Assembly: GCA_008933995.1 (NCBI GenBank)
Contig: WARS01000012.1
Location: 5,952,001-6,016,000, forward strand
Direction of reading: 5' to 3'
DNA: 64,000 nt
DNA from: Datnioides undecimradiatus
Taxonomy: Eukaryota; Chordata; Actinopteri; Lobotiformes; Datnioididae
Below, piece by piece: positions 41,701-50,951 of this stretch; the first letter of the stretch is position 1; every line of letters starts with the position of its first letter. The position numbers were made by a program, and so were the translations under genes. The notes under the pieces are model-generated. The model made no database searches. It worked only from the letters and a program-made list of their open reading frames with translations, and was not told the DNA's origin.

Positions 41701-44700
41701 GGGATCCCCAGAGGCAGAGCAGGTGCCATGTGGGCTGGGATGGCAGCCAAACTCACCCTCCACCACATGGCAGGACTCCTGAGGACCACAGGAGTTGGGT
41801 AAACAGTGGACTACGCCAGTAGTGCCATCGCATGTACACAAACTCTGACATTCCTGGCCATCCCAGAACTGTTCACCTCCTTGCCGATAGCGTCCTTGGT
41901 GATAGCATCCACAAGCTGTTGGTGGCACACACTGGTTGCCATTGAGGATGAAACCATCATCACATTGGCAACCTTCCTGGCACACAGTATTACAGGAGAA
42001 AGGGAAAGAGAGGCTGGGGCAGGCGGAAGGACAAGTGGTTCCACAGAGTTGATAATGGCTGTTCAGAGGGCAGGTTTGCTCTGGAGACAAACGGGTAGTT
42101 TCATTAGACATACTTATTTTCTACCATATTCAAATTCAATCTAAAAAGGGAGAATGCTCACCACAGCCAGTTGCATTCCTCCAGTGTCCTAGGGTAACGC
42201 CCTTCTGTTGACACATTAGTGCATAATCTCGTAAGACCTCACATACTGCTGATGCTGGGTCTCTGGAGGCTCCAATGATCTCCATACATGCATCCACATG
42301 TTCTTCCGGGTCCACTGTGGCCCAACATGGGGCAAATGGGCTGTTGGGTGAGCTAAGAATGTCACAGTACTCACTAGAATTGTTATTTGTAGAATTTTGG
42401 TTTACATTTTCGATGCAGTGTGCAGCAAGGGAACCATCTCGCCAACTGTCCCCAAACACCTGGGAGCTGTTAACCAGGATGCCATTAGGTGTGCGGAAGT
42501 CATCATGCGGGTGACCATTGTAATCCCCACAAAGTCCACCTAGTGAGCCAAAGTAGATACCAGGTGCAGTGACTCGCACAAAGTGTGGCCAAACTGTCTG
42601 CACAGTCACACCAAAGGAGGTGCGAAGGATGATACTATGAATGCTGCTGTGGTAGATTTGGATTCGATTAGACGCTGAGCTGAATGGTAGTCTGCTCCGC
42701 TGACCATCAACCTAGAGGGCAATTCAGTTTCATACTAGTTAACAAAATTTAAACAAAGGAATGTGATGTTGAATATTCAGAATAAAATAAGTTTGCATTA
42801 TTAAGGAAAATCTAGCAATGACATTAATACTAACTTTTCTAACATATGACCATCACCATTGTGTCATATTTGTCCTCAATATTGTTCAGATATTTTACTG
42901 AAATAGTAAAAATATTACATTCACAAAATGTAACAAAATGTACCAATTACTTACATGTACTCTGCTACTACTCGCCATCTCAATGGACACCTGTGTTCCT
43001 TCTGCCTCAAACTTAAGCAACCGGGCAAAACCCTGTTGGCCTCTGGGCACTTTTTCTGCTGTCACTACAAAGTGGGGATGATTGGACAGTCCCATTACTT
43101 TGGCAAGCGTCAGTCGACATGCCCCAGGGTACTGGTATGTGAGTCCATCAAATGTGTGATATGACCCTGGGCCCCTTGTCCAGCATGTTGCATAGCTGTT
43201 AGGTTGGCATCCTCTTTCTCCCTCCACCACACTGCAAGACTCATGTGGACCACAACCATGGGAACGACAGGTCATGGAGCCATGACTGCAGCTGCAACGT
43301 CTCCCACAGTCCTGATCTAGAATTACAGTTTCTCCAGAACGGTAGTAGCGACCTTCAAAGCTGCAGCCACACTCAGAATGAGGGACACAGACCCCGGCAC
43401 TAAGGATGTAGCCTGAATTACAGATGCAGCTCTCCTGGGCAGGGAGTGGACAGTTCTGGGTAGAATTAGGATTGACACAAGTAGCTGGACATCCTGTACC
43501 TTGTGGCTCAAAGTGGCTGTTGGATGGACAAGGGATTTCTAGGGAAAAAAAAATACCATCAATATCAACACAATGGAAAAATAAAACATAGGAAAAATGT
43601 AAATTATGTTGATTGACGACATACCACAGAATCCTTGTCTCCTCCAGCTTGGCAACTGTATACCACTCTGTTGACACTGACTTGCATATGCATTCAAGGC
43701 TTGGCAGAGAATGGGTTGGTATCCCTCTCCTACACACAGATCAAACACGCAGCTCTCTACAAAGGTCTGTGGGGGATGTCGTTGATGGCAAGCAGCAAAA
43801 GGTCCAGAACTGTTCTGGAGGATACCACAATAGTCTGTATTGTTGTATAGAGCTTTCTGATCCTCAGTGCAGGCAGCACAGTCCAAACCTCCACACTGTG
43901 CTTCACAGCCAGGTTCATCGTCCCCTGATGTCTGCCAGCTGTTAGCAAAAACCACATCAGAACTCACAACCTCTCCCTGACGAGTTTGAAAGTCATCTCC
44001 AGGGTGATTGTTGAAGTTTCCACACAGACCACATGTTGCATTTTGGTAAGCATAGGGCACACTGATCCTGACATAATGGTTGGTGTCATAGGACACCTCC
44101 AAGCCGAAGTCAGTACTGATGATCACAGAAAAACCTGACTCATAAACTTGGACAGAACCATTGTTTAGATAAATTGGAGTGGCCACAAAGTTTCCATTAA
44201 CCTGTAAGCACACCGACATGTATGTCAAGAATATCAAAGACACACTGGTCTCAAATGTAAATAAGTATTAAGTTTAACCCCAGTCTTTGTTACCCACCTT
44301 AGCTTTAGCACGATGTCCCTTGACAAGCTCAATGGTTTCATTGTAGACATACACTTTGACCAATCGTGTCCAGGAAACATGAGTGCTGCCCCGGTGCTCG
44401 TTCTTGCCCTCAACTCTGTAGTAGGGTAGATCTTGACCACATTGCTCAGAAAGAACATAAGTGCATGTGCCCTGGAAGTGAAACACTTTGTCATCAAAGG
44501 TATAGTAATGTGGATCGCCACTTATGGTACAGGTGCCTTTCTGCACTGTCTGGCAGGAAAACTGAAATGAACTTGGCTGGCAGATTTGAGAAAAGGAGCA
44601 GGGTTGACTATGACACTGTAGGCCTGTGGAGGTACAGGTGCACTTCTCTGCACAGGTACTGTCGCTCCAGAATGAGTCACCAAGCTGCACAAGTTCACCT

Positions 44701-47700
44701 ATAAAAGAATCAAAGGAAAAGGACTTTAAGATTCTGACAACAATAAAATGAAAAACCATTTCGTGTATTAAGATTTTGAGCCTAAAGCTTTGGACTTCTC
44801 TTAAAATAGAAATAGAAAAACTGATGATGTCTGTCCTGTGTTGAAAATAGAATAGAATAGAATAGAATAGAATAGAATAGAATAGAAGTACTTTATTAAT
44901 CCCCTGAGGGAAATTGTGTTATTACAGCAGCAAAAGAGGGACATGAAAAATAATAATAACATAAAAATAAAATATGTAAAACTAAAATATGTACATAAGT
45001 AAGTGTACAGTGTGTTGCAGGTATACAGAATGAACAGTAATGACAGTAGTAACAGATGGGGTGTGTGTTCACCTGTCACACAGTGGTGAACTGTTGTAGA
45101 GTCTAATACCAAATGGAAAAAATGACATTTTATAATGTTCTTTATGACAGCAGAGCTAAAAATAAATACGCAACACAATGGATTTGCAAGAGGGACAGAG
45201 CATAGCTATTTCATGTTTGTTTTCTCTGGGATTAGTGGGGTTGTGCACCATGAATTTGTCCTGCAGGGTTGGACTAACAAAGGCAAGCTCTATTGCACTG
45301 TTCTGAGACACCTAATGGAGGAAATTCAGGACAAACTACCTGATCTGTGCATAATGGCATTCTGAGACTCCATCATGGCATGCATTGCAAACACACAGGT
45401 TTGACTGTTTTTTAAATTGGCAGTACTGGGACAAGTCTGACAGACACAAGTATGGGCTTTGCTCAGGTTTTAGGTTCAGGTTTTAGACCCTTGAAGAATT
45501 CTATCTTAGATGCAAATCACTGTAAGGCTAATAAGTGATGTTGTCTCAAAAAAGCATACAGTAGTAGTCTTCCTCTGTTTTTGATCTCACCATTGAAATT
45601 GCAGCCTCTTGATCCATGGTCTGTCCGGAAGGCCCAGCGACCAGGTACATTGACATTGCTGCTTAAGCGAAAATTTGAGTTGCTGCCTGAAGCAACACTA
45701 GTAAATGATCCAGGAATGCTGACATAGGAGACTGAGTTTATTGTATCATACCCAGCCTGCAAATGCAAACAAAAAAATATAAAATTATTTGAATAAGAAC
45801 TTTGACAGCAGTTTTCTTGCAGAATGATGTTGTCTACCATATACACAAAACATTATCATTTTTGGTATTATATTTAGTCAAGGCAACTTATTTTATACTG
45901 GATGCATTGTAAATGTAGTGGACCTGACCTGCACATTCAGAGAAGTTGCAGCTATTATCCCATAGTTCATCAGCACAAATGAGTATTGGCCGCCAGAGAT
46001 TAACACAGCTTGGACAGTTGTGCGCTGGAAAAAATACATTTCTCATCATATTCACTGTTTTTTCTATGCTGTTCTGTGTTGCATTTCAGAAGTACTACAA
46101 AAGTTTCTTAGTGTATCAGCATATTTTATTAGGATTTCATGCTGTTATGTTCTTTTTGGATTGATTGTATTTATAGTGAATTTAAGTTTCCTACTACTAA
46201 TTCATACAATTTGCATGAACCACAATGTGAATATGCATATGAGAAATACATGATGTTGAGAGGATACACTCTGAGGCTGTAGAAGTCACTTCTTGCCCCA
46301 GAGTGATCATATTATCATCAGCACAATCAATCACTATACATCAGACTATAATATAGTCTTTGTACTCTTATATGTATATATATTCTTATTGCTTTGGAAA
46401 CTAATCTGTATATTTCATTCATATGTATTTTCACTGTGAAGGATGTTCTTTTGTGAGTGACATCTAATTACGTTAACTTACTGTTCCTGAATTTGAATAG
46501 TAGGCCACCTCATACCATGTTGCAACAAAGACCCAATTGGCATTGAAGTTCATGGATGGAAAGTAGTCATTAATGTCCTGTGTAGCTTGTTGGAGGACAC
46601 TCCCACTTGTGTATTGGTTGTAGTAGACCTGACCCATTTGTCTGTTGTCGAGATCCGTCCAGAATGGAGCGATGATGTCACTGGATCTATGCATTGGAAA
46701 CCTTTGAGCTGTATGGGCACTCAGTGGATTGTCAAAAGTCAAGTGTCCATTGTGGTTCACCTAGAAATAAATGTGTAGATTTATCTTTTTTCTTTGTCAG
46801 AAATACTTGTCACAAGCTACTATTTCTATATTCTCAGGCTCAGATTTCACAAAGTACTAGAAAAGGTGTTCTTAAATAATAAATTATTTAAAGTGAAAAA
46901 ATTACAGACCACTTGTTTATACAATGATTAGTCATTTGTATCATTTTTTTTAAATGAAGGCAGTGTATTTGCAAAATTATCTCTTCTTATTTAGTCAATA
47001 TGTAGTACATTATTTTGTCATTGGGAATTTTACATACATAAATCTGATTATACGTTCGTCCAAAATAGAAAAAGGGTCGTTGTAGAGTAATCCGTGGAGA
47101 ACTTCCATCATCTGATCGAGAGCTTGCAGTTCCAGATATTGGGTAGAGAGGTCCTAGGAAGCAGGGGAAGTTCACATAAAAGGAATATAGTATTGGACTA
47201 TAATGCAAAGCAATAACCAGCATGCTGAAAAACTTATACACACATAATGAAAGTATTTGAATCCCAGGAATAAGGAAACCTTTAATTTACCCTCACTGAC
47301 AGAAATAGGGTGGACAAAATATCAGAAACTTCTCACAGTGCATTGGAATAAATTTGACACCAAAAATGATCAAAAATAAACATTAAGTTCAAACACTGCC
47401 TCGCCTTTCTACAGTTTTAACAAAAACTAAACACAAATAACTTTTTAAAAAAGCTAGAATTTAATTTATTATTATTATATAATTAATTATTACACAAGAC
47501 TTGTATGACTGGTGCATAGAATATGGACTGATGAAAATTAAATATTATGTGAACTTACTCACAACCTGAGAAGTCACAACACCTGTAAATGAAATAAGGA
47601 AGAAAGATGACTTGAATAGATTGGAAGAAGATGTGCATTATTTTCAAAACCAATGACTGTATTTCTAAAACAATCTATAAAAAACTAATCTAAAATATAA

Positions 47701-47767
47701 TATAATAAAAATGGAATTACTTACTTATTATCCCCAAAAGTAGCACAAACATGATTTGACTTGTCAT
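35684..47767 (-). CDS. Alpha-tectorin-like protein, tandem copy A (24 coding exons)
   Basis: Exons in transcript order: 47767-47725, 47582-47559, 47153-47038, 46760-46482, 46024-45929, 45756-45591, 44698-44298, 44201-43625, 43538-42955, 42711-42162, 42080-41482, 41243-41086, 40945-40545, 40373-40177, 39159-38764, 38650-38367, 38288-38011, 37891-37772, 37446-37262, 37175-37015, 36777-36526, 36357-36198, 36059-35966 and 35790-35684. They sum to 6,228 nt, an exact reading frame of 2,075 residues with no internal stop. Domain order: signal peptide (1-15), NIDO (about 40-235), four von Willebrand D assemblies with C8 and TIL modules (about 245-1715), EGF-like (1717-1756), ZP domain (1757-2040) and GPI-type C-terminal signal (2050-2075). 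This is the alpha-tectorin plan and close to its length (human about 2,155). The family forms extracellular filaments or gels by ZP and VWD polymerisation. The true tecta is normally single-copy elsewhere, so this is called a paralogue. The tissue of expression is unknown. Confidence 0.9.
35966..36059 (-). CDS. Copy A exon 23: ZP end and putative protease cleavage site
   Basis: HCYPGYHTRVARDISLHDTA, then SISVGPLMPKSG. RVAR followed by D fits a minimal R-X-X-R processing site, where ZP proteins are usually cut before polymerising. Phase 0 to 1. Confidence 0.85.
36198..36357 (-). CDS. Copy A exon 22: ZP-C continued
   Basis: CPNPADGTVELVQNGIST, RFSFRMFTFTNFSSIYLHC and HLCLLSHNNCSA. FRMFTF and LHCQVHLC are typical of ZP-C. 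Phase 2 to 0. Confidence 0.92.
36526..36777 (-). CDS. Copy A exon 21: ZP-C
   Basis: SIVNKRLPSGQGRYHLRM, EMEIDQRLYIEVQTEGVD and ILDSCWATP, the ZP signature around the conserved DSCWATP. Phase 2/2. Confidence 0.92.
37015..37175 (-). CDS. Copy A exon 20: ZP-N/ZP-C junction
   Basis: SNGTHFIYENTIQGDV, SREKSICLHFSCEYPLAQ and SMDVGINPVE. The HFSCEYP Cys is the conserved ZP one. The preceding ICLHF Cys is extra and is His in copy B. Phase 0 to 2. Confidence 0.9.
37262..37446 (-). CDS. Copy A exon 19: ZP-N subdomain, first part
   Basis: DSSITCVSSSGNMSLSRC, DDSCNGTLQDGRLVFYFNND and QLCGTVLR supply the four ZP-N cysteines. Phase 1 to 0, donor gtacag. Confidence 0.9.
37772..37891 (-). CDS. Copy A exon 18: EGF-like module before the ZP domain
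   Basis: Forty codons, phase 1/1: AESDPCEQLDCTEYEWC, GVYGCFCDEHHHRPNNESY. Four to five cysteines in EGF-like order. It is identical to copy B in the coding part I compared. Confidence 0.85.
38011..38288 (-). CDS. Copy A exon 17: C8-4
   Basis: CGSTDDESGDGLNDCPF, LCSVITNTSGPFSACH, SSCVYDLCLYTP, LCTAVSAYEKTCSVLG and ALQCG make a C8 module. No TIL follows. Phase 2 to 1. Confidence 0.92.
38367..38650 (-). CDS. Copy A exon 16: VWD4 second half
   Basis: VNGGEVSLPATAGTLAQVV, DLFVQYDGQSTLLVRI and TGMCGNFNNDAADDIVLPN. The CXXC-type motif is TGMCG, missing its first Cys. Phase 0 to 2; donor gtgagg. Confidence 0.92.
38764..39159 (-). CDS. Copy A exon 15: link and start of VWD4
   Basis: AGESFWKQGCSQRCEC, CTVWGDPHYITFDGALAHF, GTCSYII and NNHRGNNRVSFVSAVDIY mark the fourth VWD. 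The exon is 396 nt, phase 0/0. Its acceptor (catgtgctaaag) has a weaker pyrimidine tract than that of copy B, although the exons are identical. Confidence 0.88.
39512..40110 (-). mobile_element. LINE 3' fragment with reverse-transcriptase C-terminal remnant, in copy A intron 14
   Basis: Minus-strand ORF 39797-40084 reads INKLIRKAGQVVG, RRSLNKLLSILDNPSHPLHD and ends SFLPFAVRL. This is the C-terminal tail I recognise from teleost LINE ORF2 proteins (Rex1-like, family not certain). Next come a 3'UTR with 'ccctgagggaaattcc' on the + strand and an (AATAG)n tail at 39512-39547. A 31-bp direct duplication occurs near 40048-40103. Copy B lacks the insertion. Confidence 0.8.
40177..40373 (-). CDS. Copy A exon 14: TIL-3
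   Basis: DCPANSHYELCGTDCGHTC, CSEGCFCDEGFLRSGTRC and SCGCQYDGFYYN form a complete TIL module. Phase 1 to 0, donor gtaagt. Confidence 0.9.
40545..40945 (-). CDS. Copy A exon 13: VWD3 end and C8-3
   Basis: QTCGLCGNFNGNRSDEFYTP keeps the full CGLCG motif. C8-3 follows (CEVIQ, FNDCVFDVCV, LLCRAIQAYVSACQ, TTC). Phase 2 to 1. Only a few bases differ from copy B over 401 nt although the introns on both sides do not align. Confidence 0.92.
41086..41243 (-). CDS. Copy A exon 12: VWD3 middle
   Basis: VNGETRNLPVLLNGGHVSIY, then SADFGLRVTYDG and ISIPSNY. Phase 0 to 2. Confidence 0.9.
41482..42080 (-). CDS. Copy A exon 11: TIL-2, link, start of VWD3
   Basis: TCPLNSHYQLCGTTCPSAC opens TIL-2. QFWDGQECQSLCTC forms the link and CSASGDPHYLTFDGKAYDF starts VWD3. 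Phase 1 to 0; acceptor ctccag, donor gtaagt. Confidence 0.92.
42162..42711 (-). CDS. Copy A exon 10: VWD2 second half and C8-2
   Basis: VDGQRSRLPFSS, TSFGVTVQTVWPHFVRV and LGGLCGDYNGHPHDDFRTP close VWD2. The C8 block follows (YCDILSS, ACMEIIG, VCEVLRDYALMCQ, TGCG). The CXXC-type motif is reduced to GGLCG, losing its first Cys. Phase 0 to 1. Confidence 0.92.
42955..43538 (-). CDS. Copy A exon 9: TIL-1, VWFC-like link, start of VWD2
   Basis: CPSNSHFEPQGTGCPATC begins the trypsin-inhibitor-like (TIL) fold, ending at SECGC. GRYYRSGETV and CGRRCSCSHGSMTC form the linker. VWD2 starts CWTRGPGSYHTFDG, lacking the usual GDPHY. Phase 1 to 0; the donor gtaagt follows CAT. Copy B reads SYYTFDG here. Confidence 0.92.
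43625..44201 (-). CDS. Copy A exon 8: VWD1 second half and C8-1
   Basis: Contains VNGNFVATPIYLNNG, TDFGLEVSYD, the CXXC-type motif ATCGLCGNFNNHPGDDF (end of VWD1) and the C8 block (YCGILQ, ESCVFDLC, LCQALNAYASQCQ, FCG). Phase 0 to 1. Confidence 0.92.
44298..44698 (-). CDS. Copy A exon 7: VWFC-like link and first half of VWD1
   Basis: Encodes GDSFWSDSTCAEKCTC and, after the Cys-rich link, CTISGDPHYYTFDDKVFHF with GTCTYVL and KNEHRGSTHVSW. GDPHY-TFD is the VWD start signature. Phase 1 to 0; acceptor tttatag, donor gtgggt. Confidence 0.9.
44846..45178 (-). mobile_element. LINE 3' end with (TTCTA)n tail, in copy A intron 6
   Basis: On the minus strand the element runs into 'ccctcaggggattaataaag' and ends in a pentanucleotide tail (AATAG units on the + strand, 44846-44886). 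This is the same 3' end as the element at 39512-40110. Only the last 0.3 kb, noncoding, is present. It lies between exons 6 and 7 of copy A, in gene orientation, and is absent from the matching intron of copy B. The upper boundary is approximate. Confidence 0.75.
45200..45370 (+). mobile_element. Mariner-type transposase relic
   Basis: In the + frame, 'SGVVHHEFVLQGWTNKGKLY' then CTVLRHLMEEIQDKLPDL matches the mariner transposase pattern G-I-V-H-H-E-F-x-P-x-G-Q-T-V-N-x-x-Y-Y-x-x-V-L-R-R-L. The catalytic part that should follow (the HHDNAP region) is lost, so it is a dead fragment. It lies in copy A intron 6, directly beside the LINE tail and opposite to the gene. Confidence 0.7.
45591..45756 (-). 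CDS. Copy A exon 6: NIDO end
   Basis: Encodes AGYDTINS, SNFRLSSNVNVPGRWAFRTD and ends CNFNG. NVPGRWAF is near-invariant at the end of NIDO regions in tectorin-like proteins. Phase 0 to 1, acceptor tttgcag, donor gtgaga. Confidence 0.88.
45929..46024 (-). CDS. Copy A exon 5: NIDO continuation
   Basis: Thirty-two codons, phase 0/0: TTVQAVLISGGQYSFVLMNY, then GIIAATSLNVQ. Acceptor ttccag, donor gtcagg. Confidence 0.85.
46482..46760 (-). CDS. Copy A exon 4: NIDO domain core
   Basis: Ninety-three codons, phase 0 on both sides, containing VNHNGHLTF, IIAPFWTDLDNRQMGQVYYN and WVFVATWYEVAYY. These are NIDO (nidogen-type) hallmarks shared with tectorin, mucin-4 and sushi-nidogen proteins. Confidence 0.9.
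47038..47153 (-). CDS. Copy A exon 3: start of NIDO region
   Basis: Encodes LYPISGTASSRSDDGSS, then PFFYFGRTYNQIY. The acceptor is cctag and the donor gtatgt; phase 1 to 0. The acidic DDGSS and FFYFG strings precede the NIDO fold in alpha-tectorin-type proteins. Confidence 0.85.
47559..47582 (-). CDS. Copy A exon 2: 24-nt microexon
   Basis: Eight codons (about SVVTSQVV) between acceptor ttacag and donor gtaagt, phase 1 on both sides. Copy B has the same 24-nt exon (SPVTPQSL), so the microexon predates the duplication. It encodes the mature N-terminus after signal cleavage. Confidence 0.75.
47725..47767 (-). CDS. Copy A exon 1: start codon and signal peptide
   Basis: The ATG at 47767 opens MTSQIMFVLLLGII, a classic hydrophobic signal peptide core, ending in phase 1 at donor gtaagt. 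Copy B has the parallel MASQIMLLVLILGMI, which supports this start. A likely acceptor (ttggcag) lies about 40 bases upstream, so the exon carries some 5'UTR. Confidence 0.8.
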
Positions 47768-47896
47768 TCTGCCAGGATCCAAGACTGAATCTGCCAATTA
47801 AACATCATACCATGCCAAAATAAAGTAGGGAATGTGTTTTGCTGTTGCTAGCCTAAAAAATGCTGACATTTAATTTTACTTCTTTTTAATAATAAC

Positions 47897-47933
47897 CTGT
47901 TCATATAGACTGTCTGTTCTCATTCACTTGAAT
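47897..47933 (-). promoter_or_regulatory. Probable noncoding first exon of copy A
   Basis: About 25 bases after the TATA box, a short segment ends in TATGAACAG followed by a GT donor (gttatt). Copy B has the same ending (TATGAACAG, donor gtaatt) at 63009. The right end (transcription start) is an estimate. Confidence 0.45.
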
Positions 47934-47953
47934 GTGCAGAGTTGAAATGAGGC

Positions 47954-47959
47954 TTTATA
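47954..47959 (-). promoter_or_regulatory. TATA box of copy A
   Basis: TATAAA in the minus-strand context ctatataaagcct, about 190 bases upstream of the ATG, aligned with the TATA of copy B (tataaagcct). Conservation of this block in otherwise diverged upstream DNA supports function. Confidence 0.6.
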
Positions 47960-48524
47960 TAGCTGGTGGAAGCTGGTACAGTGCCATAAACCATTTACAA
48001 GCTACAGACGTATTCATTAGTTTTATTATCTATCTAAGTTTTACTAATGGGTCAAATTTGGTAAAAATCAGCTTCTTCTCTTATCCTACAATTTCTGTTG
48101 TGAATAATATCAAACCATGTTCTGCATAAATGTAGAGATGAAATCTAATACTACAACAAATGCTTAAGCCTGAAACTTGTTGTGGTCAAAACAGTATTTC
48201 TCAATGTCACTTCACCTTTGTCGTTGATAGCCATGCAGTAATTTTTATGGGCAAAGTAAGGGAGCAAACTGTGCTCTGTCCAATGATTTACGGATGAAAC
48301 TCAGTAAATGATTCTCAGAGCATTAGTAAAATAGTGACAATCACTTTCTGTAAAAAAAGACCAGAGGACAAATAGTTCCTTCGTGTGGGTATTATGCCAA
48401 AATAACATATTTTGTTCATGGGTGTTGCAAGATCACTGATAACACCTCTTGTTTTTCAGAAACGTTTAACATCATTGCCTGTGTGCAAGTGCAGAATGAT
48501 CTTAAAACTCTGCAATCCAAAAAG

Positions 48525-48610
48525 TCAAAAATAAAGGTTGTTGGAGAACCTCCATCATTTGATTGAGAGCCAAAAGATGCTGGGCAAAATATTTGCAGTA
48601 GGTTGCCAAA
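48525..48610 (-). pseudogene. Relic of NIDO exon 3 from a lost third copy
   Basis: The + strand reads 'ggagaacctccatcatttga' then ttgagagc, compared with ggagaacttccatcatctgatcg in exon 3 of A and 'ggagagcttccatcatcaga' in B. Translated on the minus strand it gives FCPASFGSQSNDGGSP where functional copies read LYPISGTTSSQSDDGSSP. The flanking splice sites and the FLYFGR part are decayed. Confidence 0.6.
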
Positions 48611-50951
48611 GACACTGGATCTCATACTTGTGAAGATATGTAAAACATTGCAATCCCACTGCAAGAGTTTCTTTCATAACTGTTTATTAATCACCTAATG
48701 ATTTTATCATTTTGATGAAAAATGCAAAACTCAACTGGCAGCCACACATGCTCACTGTTTATATGAATGTGTGAATGCCTGACATGAAAACATAAATGTG
48801 GCCTTTAGTAATATGTTTGACAGCTTAGTAAAATTAATTAGAATAATATCACTACACATTGTGATGATGCACTACAATACTCAGCTATTTTGCAGGCATC
48901 ATTAATAAACGTTGCAATATGCGTAAAACTAGACTATTTTTTATCATGTCATGTCTGTCTCATCATCTTGGATGCTTCATAGCTTATTCACTACTTTTAT
49001 TGTTTTATTATTTTATGGTCTTATTGTTTCAGCAGTTTTTATGGCCATCTTGATTACACTAGTTTTGCTTTTTATGACAACCTACTGAAGTGGTATTTTG
49101 TAAGATGTTTGAAGCTGCGTGTGGTGATGTGGGGCAGTTAACAGCTCTTTGATATCAACTCGATTCCCAAAGACAAAGAGTTCTTTATTAAGCAGTGAGG
49201 ACAGGAGCAGTCCCATGCCAGTAAATAAAAGAGAGGATTTTATAGCTTTACCAGCCTTATCAAGAACCAAGCCCTGCCTTGTTCTCAAAGGCACCGCCTT
49301 TTCCCAGAAAGATTTAAATGTGATGGTACTGACATGGTTCACATGGATCAATAAAAAGTAGGTTATTCAGCTAACCTTGGTTTAAGGATTATACTCATTT
49401 TAACAGATTAGTAATTGATTAGTTTATTTATTCACAGCAGTGAGATTAAACTTCTCTGACTGTGGCCAAAGACTACCTCTAACTCTCATCTACATCAAGA
49501 GTGACACCTGATACTTTATCAGATTGTCCCTTCATTATCATAAATCTGCCCCAAGAAAACCTGATCCCAAGGGTAAAGAATTATGTAATAATTCCTGAGG
49601 CACAAATAAAGGTAAACAGAAACACAACACATTTATTGTAAATGGTTTTTGTGGTTATTTATTTTATTTTTGATGATTTGTTTAATCAGCAACATCATCT
49701 CTTCTTAAGAAAGCCTTTCAGTAATTTCTATTGGCACTTGGTTTATTAGCAAACATTTTATCTATTTTATGATTAATTCTATTGTTTTGTTGGTTTATCT
49801 TAATTATTTTATTTTTCTTTATATCATTTTAATTGTCTTATTTTACTCCCTCATTATCATACTGTGTAAATTTTCTTATTGGGGGAATTGAACTGTTTTT
49901 AGTGCAATGGAAAAACAATATTTGAAGTGAAGTGTTAAGGAAATAATATTTGGTGAAAGGCTTTGTTTTCATTCTTTTAGGCATTGTTGTTGAAACTGAT
50001 AAGACACTTATCATACCGTTTAACTGGTATAGTCCAGTTAGTTGTTAGTTTAGTTTGAGAATGACTGGCTCTTGCATTCTGATAAATGATAAACCTACTA
50101 TTTGAACTCTCTATGTTTCTTCTGTTTGTGTTTGTGTGCAAAAGAGAGTGAGGCAGACATTTTTCTTTATTGTTAGCTAGTGGCAGATTTTTTTCACTGT
50201 GTTGTTATAGAGATTTTAATTGAATGTGTCAGTCTTTAATTTTTGTGAATAAGTCAAGGTGAAAAGAGTTCTACCAAAACTTTTTAGATGATGGACATTT
50301 TGCATTGACCTACATGTTAAACTTTTGAAATGGTCTAATCATTGTTGGGGTCGCGGTTGTGACAGCTTGCAGCAACCACAGAACTTTCTGTTATCTACAA
50401 TAGAAAAAGGTTCATCGTCATCCATTTCAATATGCAACCAAGACTGGGATTGGGAAGTTTACAAGCAAAAGATGAGAGCTGCACTCCATGCATACATTTA
50501 CGTTTATTTATATTTTTTAACTTCATTATACATAATTGACAGATGTGATGAAAAATTAACTTGGATTACAATCTATGAACGTTATCCTCAGTGAAGACAA
50601 CAAATGTCAAGTACTATTCTGCACACTGCTGTCAAATGCTGCTGTAAAATTACTTTGACTTTTCACTGGCCATGAATACAAGGACAAGGACTATCATTAT
50701 CACTGATTTAATATTGATATTATGTTAATAAAATGAATATAGGATAGACTGAAAACACTATAGTTCAAAAAGGCTAGCAGCAGACATAAATTTCATGGCA
50801 TAAGAACCAAAATTGTATTTGAGCCCATGCTGCCCTCTAATGTTGCAAAGAAAAACACACCACACCAATCAACTGCAATTTAAGAAGGCAAAAAAGGAAG
50901 CTTGAAAAATGATATGTGTTTGTTACAAATGTGTGTGTGTCTTTGATCTCT

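Larger units (their letters stand above)
47768..50951. other. Spacer between copies A and B (3.2 kb)
   Basis: It contains the copy A promoter region, an exon-3-like relic near 48525-48610 and the 3' flank of copy B. The minus-strand ORF at 49082-49351 has no recognisable family and I do not call it. Confidence 0.75.

Noticed and set aside
49082..49351. 89-codon minus-strand ORF in the A-B spacer
   Set aside because: An overlapping + frame is also open and no family or tectorin similarity is visible; too weak to call.
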